Assembly: GCF_004348725.1 (NCBI RefSeq)
Contig: NZ_SMKR01000005.1
Span: forward strand, 1-64,000
Reading direction: 5' to 3'
From: Kribbella turkmenica
GTDB lineage: Bacteria; Actinomycetota; Actinomycetes; Propionibacteriales; Kribbellaceae
Length of the DNA: 64,000 nt
The notes under the pieces were generated by a model. That model was given only the letters and a program-made list of their open reading frames with translations, made no database searches and was not told the origin of the DNA. Made by a program: the position numbers and the translations under genes. Below are positions 25,319 through 32,915 of the stretch, piece after piece. The first letter of the stretch is position 1. Every line of letters starts with the position of its first letter.

Positions 25319-26078
25319 TGCCGGTGACGTCGAGGATGTAGCGCTGGGCCGGACTGAGCCGCTTGTACGTCTCGACCCGGAGGTAGGCCTGCTGGTCGAG
25401 CTGCTGCGGCAGGTACCGGAGCGCGAAGTAGGCGTGCATCGCCCGGCGCGGCCGGTCGGTGCGGTTCAGGGTGCCGCCGTGCCACAGGTGGCTGTTGAAC
25501 ACCACCACTGTGCCGGCCTTGCCGGTCAGCTGGATCTGGTCCGGGTGCTCGTCGCGCGGGTCGGCCATCTCGTCGCCGGGCATCGTCCCGCGCCGGTGTG
25601 AACCGGGGACGACACGGGTCGCGCCGTTGTCCGGCGTGAAGTCGTCGAGCAGCCAGATCGAGTTGCACACCTCGTACGCACCGGGCTCGACCGGGTGGCC
25701 GAAGTCGGCGTGCAGGCTCTGATGCCCCTGGCCGGGCAGCGCCGCGCGGCTGTTCAGCGACGACAACCTGAACTCGCCGAGCACGTGCCGCATCGCGCCC
25801 AGGACGCGCGGGTGGCTGAAGCACACCTCGAACCGCGGGTCCTTGTTCACCAGGTCGGCGAGCCGGTCGGTGCCCTTCTCCTGGTGGACCTCGAGGCCGG
25901 CCCGGTCGCCCTCGGCGGCGGTCAGCTCGGCCGTCCGCTGGTTGAGTCCGGCCACCTCCTCCGTGGAGAGGATCCCTTCCAGCGGCAGGAATCCGTCCCG
26001 GTCGAGCTGGTCCTTCTCGGCCTGCGTGAGCACGTCGTCGGTCACGCCGAGGTCGCGCAGTGCGGTCGCCATGTCCAT
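25311..26078 (-). CDS. phytanoyl-CoA dioxygenase (PhyH) family protein
   Basis: This 255-residue Fe(II)/2-oxoglutarate-dependent oxygenase hydroxylates an unknown substrate. The iron ligands are His and Asp in QSLHADFGH and a distal His in SHLWHGGTLNRT, with a downstream Arg in the same strand for 2-oxoglutarate. The ATG at 26078 has GGAG eight bases before it; the longer frame to 26219 enters the divergent gene. It is divergent from an AraC regulator that probably controls it. The family has many functions in actinomycetes, including secondary metabolism, and sequence alone does not choose among them. Confidence 0.85.
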   Translation of the reverse strand: MDMATALRDLGVTDDVLTQAEKDQLDRDGFLPLEGILSTEEVAGLNQRTAELTAAEGDRAGLEVHQEKGTDRLADLVNKDPRFEVCFSHPRVLGAMRHVLGEFRLSSLNSRAALPGQGHQSLHADFGHPVEPGAYEVCNSIWLLDDFTPDNGATRVVPGSHRRGTMPGDEMADPRDEHPDQIQLTGKAGTVVVFNSHLWHGGTLNRTDRPRRAMHAYFALRYLPQQLDQQAYLRVETYKRLSPAQRYILDVTGTG

Positions 26079-26142
26079 CTGGAGCACTCCTTTACAGATG
26101 CACGAATCGCTGCCAGCATCGATCGGACCTCCCTGGAAGACA

Positions 26143-26913
26143 ATGCAGAAGGCGACGCCGGTTATGCACAGATCGCTTCGGCTGCTCGGCGCCGGCGTCC
26201 ACACCGCCGGGCCCGGCAAGGACTATCCGTCGCACGCACACAGCTGCTGGGAGCTGGTCTACTACGTGCGCGGGCGGATCACGTGCCCGATCGGCGACGA
26301 GACGTACGCCGCGACCCCCGGGACAGTGCTGCTCACCCCACCGCGCACCTGGCACGCCGAGCTCAGCCGCACCGGTTACGCCAACCGTTTCCTCCAGGTC
26401 GACGCCGTCGCCGGTGCGCCTTGGCCACGGGTCTGCTTCGACGACGGCGAACGCAGCCTCGGCCGGGTCTTCGACGCACTCGTCCGCGAGAGCACCCAGC
26501 CAGGCGACGACAGCGATCGCCTGTGCACGTTGCTGCTGGGTGAGCTCGACCTGCTGCTGCAACGCGCCGCGTCAGCGGAGCCGGCGACCGCGGCAGAGCG
26601 ACTGGTCGCGCAGGCCGAGCGGATCTTCGAGGAACGCTTCGCCGCCGGGGTCCGGATCGCCGAGGTCGCCGCGGAGCTCGGCATCTCGCCGTCCGCGCTC
26701 CGGACCTACTTCGCCCGGCTCCGCGGCACGAGCCCGCGCGCTGCGCTGCAGCACGTCCGGCTGCGGCACGCGCTCGGCCACATCCGCAACTCCACGCTGA
26801 CGCTGCAGTCGGTCGCCGAGCTGACCGGCTACGACTCGGTCAGCCACCTCAGCCGGCACGTCAAGGCGGCCACCGGTTCGGCGCCCGGCGCGTTGCGGAC
26901 CACGGACTACTGA
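26143..26913 (+). CDS. AraC family transcriptional regulator
   Basis: The 256-residue protein has an N-terminal cupin sensor (about 10-90, with HAHSCWELVYYVRGR and TPPRTWHAEL) and two C-terminal AraC helix-turn-helices (about 160-252), the last marked by SVAELTGYDSVSHLSRHVK. The start is either ATG 26143, preceded by GGAAG, or ATG 26164. It is divergent from the PhyH gene across about 64 bases, so it is the likely activator of that gene. The ligand is unknown. Its 3' end overlaps the convergent thioesterase by seven bases. Confidence 0.87.
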   Translation: MQKATPVMHRSLRLLGAGVHTAGPGKDYPSHAHSCWELVYYVRGRITCPIGDETYAATPGTVLLTPPRTWHAELSRTGYANRFLQVDAVAGAPWPRVCFDDGERSLGRVFDALVRESTQPGDDSDRLCTLLLGELDLLLQRAASAEPATAAERLVAQAERIFEERFAAGVRIAEVAAELGISPSALRTYFARLRGTSPRAALQHVRLRHALGHIRNSTLTLQSVAELTGYDSVSHLSRHVKAATGSAPGALRTTDY

Positions 26914-27419
26914 GCCGGGATCTCGAAGATCAGGCAGGTCGACGTGGCGTGCGCCAGCAGCGTGCCGCGCTCGTCGTACAGGCGGGCTTCCGCGACCGCC
27001 GTACGGCGTCCACGGCTGATGACCGCGCCTTCGCAACGCAGCAGACCCGACGCGATCGTGACCGGCTTGACGAACCGCGTCATCAGGTCGAGCGAGGTAT
27101 AGCCGACACCGGCCGGAAGGGTCGAGTGCACGGTGCAGCCGGCCGCGGTGTCGAGCAGCGTCGCGATGATCCCGCCGTGCACCGTGCCGAGCGGGTTGTA
27201 GTGGAACTCCGCGACCGGCATCAGGACGGTGACCTTGCCCTCCTCGACCTCGAGCCCGGTCCCGCCGACCAGTTGCAGGATCGGCGGCACCGGCAGCTTC
27301 CCGTCCCGCATCGCCTGCAGCATCTCCAGCCCGGAGGAGGCGCCGAGCGACGCTGCCGTCGGGGCCGGGTCGGACCAGGAGAAGGTGCGGCGGCGGGTGG
27401 CCGGCTCGGTATCGGTCAT
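26907..27419 (-). CDS. PaaI-type hotdog-fold thioesterase
   Basis: This 170-residue protein has one hotdog domain (about 45-165) with the catalytic-site signature HYNPLGTVHGGIIATLLDTAAG that marks PaaI/4HBT-type acyl-CoA thioesterases; the glycine pair and Asp are retained. It would hydrolyse an acyl-CoA or aryl-CoA thioester in the cytoplasm. ATG 27419 has GAGGCT six bases upstream and a TTGACA -35, so the start is probably leaderless. It is divergent from an HxlR regulator with overlapping promoters, suggesting that HxlR represses it. Confidence 0.87.
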   Translation of the reverse strand: MTDTEPATRRRTFSWSDPAPTAASLGASSGLEMLQAMRDGKLPVPPILQLVGGTGLEVEEGKVTVLMPVAEFHYNPLGTVHGGIIATLLDTAAGCTVHSTLPAGVGYTSLDLMTRFVKPVTIASGLLRCEGAVISRGRRTAVAEARLYDERGTLLAHATSTCLIFEIPAQ

Positions 27420-27425
27420 GGCCCG

Positions 27426-27478
27426 AGCCTCACACCACTCACCTGGGTCTGTCAACGAGACCTAGCCCTCACTACGAT
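27426..27478. promoter_or_regulatory. overlapping divergent promoters with operator (thioesterase/HxlR)
   Basis: The six bases at 27450-27455 read TTGACA on the minus strand (thioesterase -35) and TGTCAA on the plus strand (HxlR -35). The -10 boxes are GAGGCT (minus, 27426-27431) and TACGAT (27473-27478), each six bases from a start codon. A 17-base inverted repeat, GGTCT-n7-AGACC (27446-27462), overlies both -35 elements and is the natural HxlR operator. Confidence 0.6.
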
Positions 27479-27484
27479 GGCCCC

Positions 27485-27970
27485 ATGACCACGACGTACG
27501 ACGCCCTCGAGTGGTCGGTGGACAACTGCCCGATCGGCCGGGCGATGGAGATCCTCGGCGAGCGGTGGACGGTGGTCGTGCTGCGCGAGGTGTTCAACGG
27601 CATCCGGCGGTTCGACGACCTGCGGATCCGGACCGCGATCCCCCGCCAGGTGCTGTCGAACCGCCTCGGCACCCTGGTCGGGCACGGTATCCTCCGCCGG
27701 GTGCCGTACCGGGAGCCCGGCGCCCGGCAGCGCGACGAGTACCGGCTGACCGAGAAGGGCTTCGACCTCTACCCGCTGCTGATCGCGATCCGCGACTGGG
27801 GCGACAAGTACCTCGTCGGCGACGAGGGCTCACCGCTCACCATCGCCCACCGCGACTGCGGCGCCACCGTCCACACCGAACTCCACTGCGAGGCCGGCCA
27901 CACGATCACGTCCCCACGCGACGCCGTACCCCGGCCAGGTCCGGGAGCACGGCGTCGCTCGAACCGGTGA
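27485..27970 (+). CDS. HxlR family transcriptional regulator
   Basis: This is a 161-residue winged-helix regulator with the HxlR core: CPIGRAMEILGERWT, REVFNGIRRFDDL, IPRQVLSNRLGTL and a GH-rich wing. Two C-terminal cysteines (HRDCG and HCEAGH) add a second Cys/His pattern seen in some family members. ATG 27485 has TACGAT six bases before it, so it is probably leaderless. It is divergent from the thioesterase and probably represses it and itself through the inverted repeat between them. The effector is unknown; Cys-based redox or aldehyde sensing, known in the family, is a possibility only. Confidence 0.88.
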   Translation: MTTTYDALEWSVDNCPIGRAMEILGERWTVVVLREVFNGIRRFDDLRIRTAIPRQVLSNRLGTLVGHGILRRVPYREPGARQRDEYRLTEKGFDLYPLLIAIRDWGDKYLVGDEGSPLTIAHRDCGATVHTELHCEAGHTITSPRDAVPRPGPGARRRSNR

Positions 27971-27988
27971 ACCGGAAACAGCCCGGCG

Positions 27989-28939
27989 TCAGCCTGCCTG
28001 GGCCGCGTTGTAGACGTTCTGGGCGTCGGTGCCGAAGTACGGGCCGAACATCCAGGTCGGGATGAAGTTGATCTTGTAGCTGTTCACCGAGTTGACGATG
28101 CCGGCCCCGGTGGACTCGCTGAACTGCAGGAACCAGCCGCCGCCACTCGAGCCGCCGGTCATGTCGCAGGTCATCCCGATCCCGTTCGAGATGAACGCGT
28201 TGAACGTCGTACCGCTGCAGTAGATCAGCTTCGAGCCGTCGTACGGCGCGCCCGCCGGGTAGCCGAAGGCGTACATGTTCTGGCCGCGCGCCTGGTTGAA
28301 CGCGATGCCCTGGCCGCCGACCACGTCGGTGAGGTTCTGGCCGTTGAGCGGGTTCATCGCCGCGGCGCCGACGTCGTAGTCGATGTCCTCACTGGCGACC
28401 CACTGCGGCGTCGCGTAGGTCTTCTTCGCGGTCCACGTCCCGTACGGTGTGCTGCCGTTGTTGTACGCCGGGACGAACACCCAGTTGGTGTGGAACGAGC
28501 CGTCGAGCTTCACGCAGTGCCCGGCGGTGATGACGGTGCTCTCGTTCGCCGAGGTCACCGCCGTACCGCTGCACGACGCCGTCCGGCCCTGGTAGGTGAA
28601 GAACACCCGGCCCTCGGTGCTGACGATCTTGCCGCCGCCGGTCCACTGGCTGCCGCCGTTCGGGAACGCGGTCGGTGCCACGGTGGTCGGCTTGCCGGCG
28701 GACGCGACCGGGCCTGGCAACCGCTGCTTCGGAGTCAGCAGCCGGTCGATCGGTACGGCGGACCGCATCCGCTCGGGTGTCCAGAAGCCGGCCACCGCGG
28801 CCTGCTCGGCCTTGGTCGACGCCTGCTCGTGGACGGTCGAGTGCCGGCCGGCGGACGCCGTACCGGCGAGCGGTACGACGAGTCCGACGGCGCAGGTGGT
28901 TGCGAGCAGGACGGAACGAAGGGGGCGGAATCGCATCAT
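27989..28939 (-). CDS. secreted trypsin-like serine peptidase (S1/V8 type)
   Basis: The 316-residue exported protein has a signal peptide (about 1-30, ASAG cleavage region), a propeptide-like stretch, and a chymotrypsin-fold domain. The triad is His141 in ITAGHCV, Asp in DIDYDVG and Ser265 in GGSSGGGW. The GSSGG rather than GDSGG context and the overall length resemble actinobacterial glutamyl- or V8-like peptidases. Two cysteine pairs are available for disulfides. It would digest protein outside the cell. The gene stands alone, converging with HxlR and following the aldehyde dehydrogenase on the same strand after 141 bases. Confidence 0.87.
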   Translation of the reverse strand: MMRFRPLRSVLLATTCAVGLVVPLAGTASAGRHSTVHEQASTKAEQAAVAGFWTPERMRSAVPIDRLLTPKQRLPGPVASAGKPTTVAPTAFPNGGSQWTGGGKIVSTEGRVFFTYQGRTASCSGTAVTSANESTVITAGHCVKLDGSFHTNWVFVPAYNNGSTPYGTWTAKKTYATPQWVASEDIDYDVGAAAMNPLNGQNLTDVVGGQGIAFNQARGQNMYAFGYPAGAPYDGSKLIYCSGTTFNAFISNGIGMTCDMTGGSSGGGWFLQFSESTGAGIVNSVNSYKINFIPTWMFGPYFGTDAQNVYNAAQAG

Positions 28940-29080
28940 CTGCAGCCACTCTTTCCCGGCCGGTGGATCGCACCGGCCGTCCTCACGGAAACAGCTCTGG
29001 CCGGGCCGGGCTTCACTGTGTCACCGGCCCGTGACATCTGGTGCGCCACCATAGGCCGTGATCGCCCGTTCCAAAACCCC

Positions 29081-30439
29081 TCAGAGCCTGATCGACTTCT
29101 TGTTCATGAACTCCTCGATCCCGGCCGGGCCGAGCTCGCGGCCGATGCCGGAGCGCTTGATCCCGCCGAACGGCAGGTCGGCCTGGGAGCCCCCGGCCCG
29201 GTTGAGGTAGACCATCCCGGCGTCGATCCGCTCGGCCACCCGGCGGAGCCGCTCGGGGTCCGTTCCCCACACGCTGGCGCCGAGGCCGAACGGGGTGTCG
29301 TTGGCCAGCCGGACCGCGTCGTCCTCGGTCTCGGCCCGGAACACGATCACCACCGGCCCGAAGATCTCCTCGTAGTACGCGTCCGTCCCGGGTGCCACGT
29401 CGGTGAGCACGGTCGCCTCGAGGTACGCGCCGGGCTCGATCCGGCGGCCACCGGTCCGCAGGGTCGCGCCCTGCTCGACCGCCTTCGCCACCTGGGCCGC
29501 GACCTCGTCGGCGGCCGCGGCCGAGGCGAGCGGCGGGAGCTTCGTCTCCGGGTCGGCCGGGTCGCCGGGGACGTAGTACTCCGCGACCCGCTTGGTGAGC
29601 CGGCCGACGTACTCGTCGTAGATGTCGGCGAGCACGATCATCCGCTTCGGCGCGTTGCACGACTGGCCGCAGTTGCGCATCCGCGCGGTCGCGGTGGCGT
29701 TCACGGTCTCGTCCATGTCGTCGGTGTCGAGGATGATCAGCGGGTCCGATCCGCCGAGCTCGAGCACGGTCTTCTTCAGGTGCCGGCCGGCCTCGGCGGC
29801 GACCGACACGCCGGCCTGCTCGCTGCCGGTCAGCGAGACCCCCTGGATCCGCGGGTCGGCCAGGATCGCCGGGATCTGCCGGCTGGACGCGAGCGTGTTC
29901 ACGTACACGTCGTCCGGTACGCCGGCGTCGCGCAGCACTTCCTCGATCGCCCGGGCCGAGCGCGGGCAGATCGACGCGTGCTTGAGCAGGATGGTGTTGC
30001 CGAGCACCAGGTTCGGCGCGACGAACCGGGCCACCTGGTAGCAGGGGAAGTTCCACGGCATGATCCCGAGCAGCGCGCCGATCGGGCTCTTGGTGATCAC
30101 CGCCCGGCCGCCCTTGATGTCCAGCGGTTCGTCGGCGAGCAACGCCGGCCCGTGCTCGGCGTAGTACCGGAAGATGTCCACCACGATGCCGATCTCGCCG
30201 CGCCCCTCGTTGATCCGCTTGCCCATCTCCAGCGTCATGGTCGCGGCCAGTTCGCCGGCCCGCTGCTCGAACAGGTCGGCCGCCCGGGCCACGATCGCGG
30301 CCCGCTCCGCCACCGGCCGGCTCCGCCAGGCCGGGAACCCCGAGTGCACCCGCCCGATCGCCGCCCGCACCTCCTCGTTCGTCGAGTTGGCCACCTCCTC
30401 GACCAGCTCCCCGTTCGCAGGGTTCGTCACCACGTACAT
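29081..30439 (-). CDS. NAD(P)-dependent aldehyde dehydrogenase (succinate-semialdehyde dehydrogenase type)
   Basis: This 452-residue enzyme oxidises an aldehyde to the acid with NAD(P)+. Visible motifs are the general-base region LELGGSDP (Glu about 227), the catalytic Cys261 in CGQSCNAPKR, and the EEIFGPV motif. The CGQSCNAPKR form is typical of the succinate-semialdehyde dehydrogenase clade, the basis of the assignment. ATG 30439 follows GGAGG. A GntR-like palindrome lies about 54 bases upstream. It is divergent from the M6-type protease gene. GABA catabolism is possible, but no aminotransferase partner is adjacent. Confidence 0.85.
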   Translation of the reverse strand: MYVVTNPANGELVEEVANSTNEEVRAAIGRVHSGFPAWRSRPVAERAAIVARAADLFEQRAGELAATMTLEMGKRINEGRGEIGIVVDIFRYYAEHGPALLADEPLDIKGGRAVITKSPIGALLGIMPWNFPCYQVARFVAPNLVLGNTILLKHASICPRSARAIEEVLRDAGVPDDVYVNTLASSRQIPAILADPRIQGVSLTGSEQAGVSVAAEAGRHLKKTVLELGGSDPLIILDTDDMDETVNATATARMRNCGQSCNAPKRMIVLADIYDEYVGRLTKRVAEYYVPGDPADPETKLPPLASAAAADEVAAQVAKAVEQGATLRTGGRRIEPGAYLEATVLTDVAPGTDAYYEEIFGPVVIVFRAETEDDAVRLANDTPFGLGASVWGTDPERLRRVAERIDAGMVYLNRAGGSQADLPFGGIKRSGIGRELGPAGIEEFMNKKSIRL

Positions 30440-30492
30440 GGGTCCTCCATCCAGAGACGGCGCAAGCGCCCAGGCTAACCACTTCTTTCCAT

Positions 30493-30504
30493 ACTGTATA
30501 CAGT
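30493..30504. promoter_or_regulatory. perfect palindrome ACTGTATACAGT, candidate operator
   Basis: This 12-base palindrome in the aldehyde dehydrogenase / M6 protease divergent gap matches the TGTATACA core common to GntR-family operators and could also supply a -10 box in either direction. It is AT-rich within a GC-rich gap. No GntR gene is in the window, so the regulator is unknown. Confidence 0.55.
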
Positions 30505-30592
30505 GGTCTCATCTGTTGTGGTCAGGGGTGTGTACAAGGCAAGCTCATGGCAGCCACCCGTTGTCCCGCCCTAGTCGATCGGATGCCCGCCC

Positions 30593-32695
30593 GTGTCTGA
30601 GCAACGGAAGTTTCGCGTTGTCCTGAAGTTGGTCGCCGTCCTGGCCGCGGTGTCGGTGCCGTCGATGGCGCTCGCGTCGCCGGGTGCCACCGCTCCCCCG
30701 GATCCCGGGAACGCCTGGCAGTACCCGCACTGGCCGCAGAAGCAGCCGTGGCAGGAGTCCGGTCCGCAGCAGCGGATCGCCGCCACCACCTCACAGGGTC
30801 TGCCCGGGCCGATCGACCCGCAGAACTGGGAGAACCCCGACCACATGACCTGGAGCGACTACCGCAAGCCGCCCGGGACGAACTGGGCCGACCCGAACGT
30901 GAAGGGGTCGACCAGGACGTTCAAGGGTGCGCTGGTGCTGCTCGACTACCCGAACCAGGACTTCGTCGTCACCCAGCCGAAGGGGTCGTCCCCGTTCGGC
31001 AACCCGAGCGCCGAGGCGAACGGCGTACCCCGCGACCAGGTCGCCGAGTTCTACAAAGACTTCCTCAACACCCCCGGGCCGCTGAACCGCGGCCACACCA
31101 TCCACGAGTACTGGATGGAGGACTCCGGCGGCCGGTACGGCGTCGACCTGACCGCGTTCGGCCCGTACCGGATGCCCGGCAAGTCGCACGAGTACGCGAT
31201 GGAGTTCCAGGGCGGCGGTGCCTGTCCCGCCGGTGACACCTGCAACAAGAACATCCGCACCGACGGCCGCGCCGCCTGGGTCGCCGACCAGGGGCCGGAG
31301 GTGCCGGCCGGGTTCGACTTCGTGTTCTTCCTCAGCGCCGGGCAGGACGAGTCGTCCACCTGGCAGGAGTTCGGGATGATGAAGTTCCCGACCAAGGAGG
31401 ACGTCACCGACGAGTTCGGTCCGCCGGACCCGGCCCTGCCGAACTGGTCGGACACCCGGTACGTCGACTGGACCTCGTGGGCCGCGGGTGCGTCGATCTG
31501 GCCGAACGCCGGCGGCGGCTCGTCGACCCAGGCGGAGAGCTCCGGGATGGGTGTGTACGCGCACGAACTGAGTCACATCCTCGGCATCGGCGACAACTAC
31601 AACAATCCGTACGGCGTCCCGCCCCGGCGCTCGTACACCGGCATCTGGGAGATGCTCAGCCGGGGCAGCTTCAACGGCCCCGGCGGACCGCACAGCCGGT
31701 GGATGATTCCGGCCACCGGCGGCGGGTCGATGGGCGCACAACACATGCTGCGGAACAAGATCAAGCTGCAGATGGTCGACGAGCAGAACGTGCTCCGCCT
31801 GTCCCGCGACGCTCTGAAGACCTCCGGCGTGGTGATCGCCGACGTCACCGCGCGCGCCGTACAACCGAGGCCGAAAGGGCTGGCCGGCGTCAACGTCGAC
31901 CTCGGCGCCGCCGGTGATCTCGCGCCCGCGTGCGACACCGCGACGGACCCGATGTGCGACGGCCGCGGCTACCAGAACTACACGATCGAGGTCGTCGACC
32001 GGATGGGCACCGACTCGTTCACCCCGGACTCCGGCGTCCTGCTGGCGAAGACCAAGAACGCGGACCGGGCGCCGTTCGAGTGGGTGATCGACGCGAACCC
32101 GCAGGACATCGGCATGACCGACTACATGCTGCCCGACGGCACCGAGGTCCCGATCACCATCGGCGACTACCGCCAACTGTCGGACGCGCTGTTCCACGCC
32201 GGCACCAACTCGGGCAGCGAGTACGAGTACACCGACGCCGCCAACCGGCTGCACTTCTACATCACCAACGTGAAGCGCGACCGCCACGGCGTCCTGTCCT
32301 ACACCGTCGCCATCCGTTCGCTCGACGGCGCGGGACCGCAGAAGCGCGGGGTGCGGGTGCTTCCGACGGCCGCGGTGGAGGCCGGGAACGGCGTACTGAC
32401 GTGCAACTTCCCGCTCAGCAACACCGGCCGGGCCGGGAGCGGAGGCCAGCACCCCGAGGACGTCACGCCGTACCTCGAGGGCGACGTCTACCGCGTCAGC
32501 GCGACCATCGACGGCACCGGCTGGTCGATGTCGCTGCCCAACGCTCTCGCCACCGCGAACGCCGGCCAACGCACAACTGTCCCCGTCCACACCAAGGCCG
32601 GCACGTCGACCCTGGCCAAGGTCACCCTGACCGCGGTCTCCGAGAGCGACCCCACCAAGAAGTCCACCGCCACCTGCATCGCGGTCAAGCGGTAA
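30593..32695 (+). CDS. secreted M6-type (immune inhibitor A-like) metalloprotease domain protein
   Basis: The 700-residue exported protein has a signal peptide (about 8-30, MALAS), a propeptide, and a zincin domain with the zinc motif HELSH (324-328) followed by LGIGDNYNN, as in M6 peptidases. The C-terminal 200 residues are beta-rich and likely bind substrate or the cell wall. It should hydrolyse extracellular protein. The GTG start at 30593 gives a good signal peptide. It is divergent from the aldehyde dehydrogenase and is followed by a strong terminator hairpin. It is one of four secreted protease or lipase genes within 35 kb. Confidence 0.85.
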   Translation: MSEQRKFRVVLKLVAVLAAVSVPSMALASPGATAPPDPGNAWQYPHWPQKQPWQESGPQQRIAATTSQGLPGPIDPQNWENPDHMTWSDYRKPPGTNWADPNVKGSTRTFKGALVLLDYPNQDFVVTQPKGSSPFGNPSAEANGVPRDQVAEFYKDFLNTPGPLNRGHTIHEYWMEDSGGRYGVDLTAFGPYRMPGKSHEYAMEFQGGGACPAGDTCNKNIRTDGRAAWVADQGPEVPAGFDFVFFLSAGQDESSTWQEFGMMKFPTKEDVTDEFGPPDPALPNWSDTRYVDWTSWAAGASIWPNAGGGSSTQAESSGMGVYAHELSHILGIGDNYNNPYGVPPRRSYTGIWEMLSRGSFNGPGGPHSRWMIPATGGGSMGAQHMLRNKIKLQMVDEQNVLRLSRDALKTSGVVIADVTARAVQPRPKGLAGVNVDLGAAGDLAPACDTATDPMCDGRGYQNYTIEVVDRMGTDSFTPDSGVLLAKTKNADRAPFEWVIDANPQDIGMTDYMLPDGTEVPITIGDYRQLSDALFHAGTNSGSEYEYTDAANRLHFYITNVKRDRHGVLSYTVAIRSLDGAGPQKRGVRVLPTAAVEAGNGVLTCNFPLSNTGRAGSGGQHPEDVTPYLEGDVYRVSATIDGTGWSMSLPNALATANAGQRTTVPVHTKAGTSTLAKVTLTAVSESDPTKKSTATCIAVKR

Positions 32696-32731
32696 CCGCG
32701 GCCAGTTCGTCGAGCGTCCACACGTCGCCGA

Positions 32732-32767
32732 CACCGGGCGCGGAGTGCAGGTACTCCGCGCCCGGTG
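32732..32767 (+). terminator. perfect 15-bp hairpin terminator
   Basis: Arms 32732-32746 and 32753-32767 are exact reverse complements of 15 bases around a six-base loop, 37 bases after the M6-type protease stop. No T tract follows. It insulates the phospholipase gene downstream. Confidence 0.8.
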
Positions 32768-32915
32768 GCTGCGTGAACGCTCAGAACAGTTTGAAAACCG
32801 AAGCTACGAACAACAGACTTCATCTTTCGTGGGTTAATCGTTCAGGTTAGGGTGCGTGCGACGCAGTGCTGGTGTTTCAGACTCCATCCGCCCCACCGCC
32901 ACCAGGAGAGCACGC

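Noticed and set aside
32820..32860. A PHO box (PhoP direct repeats) before the phospholipase C gene
   Set aside because: GTTAATCGTTCAGGTTAGG is suggestive of the GTTCA unit but does not form two 11-base repeats in register.
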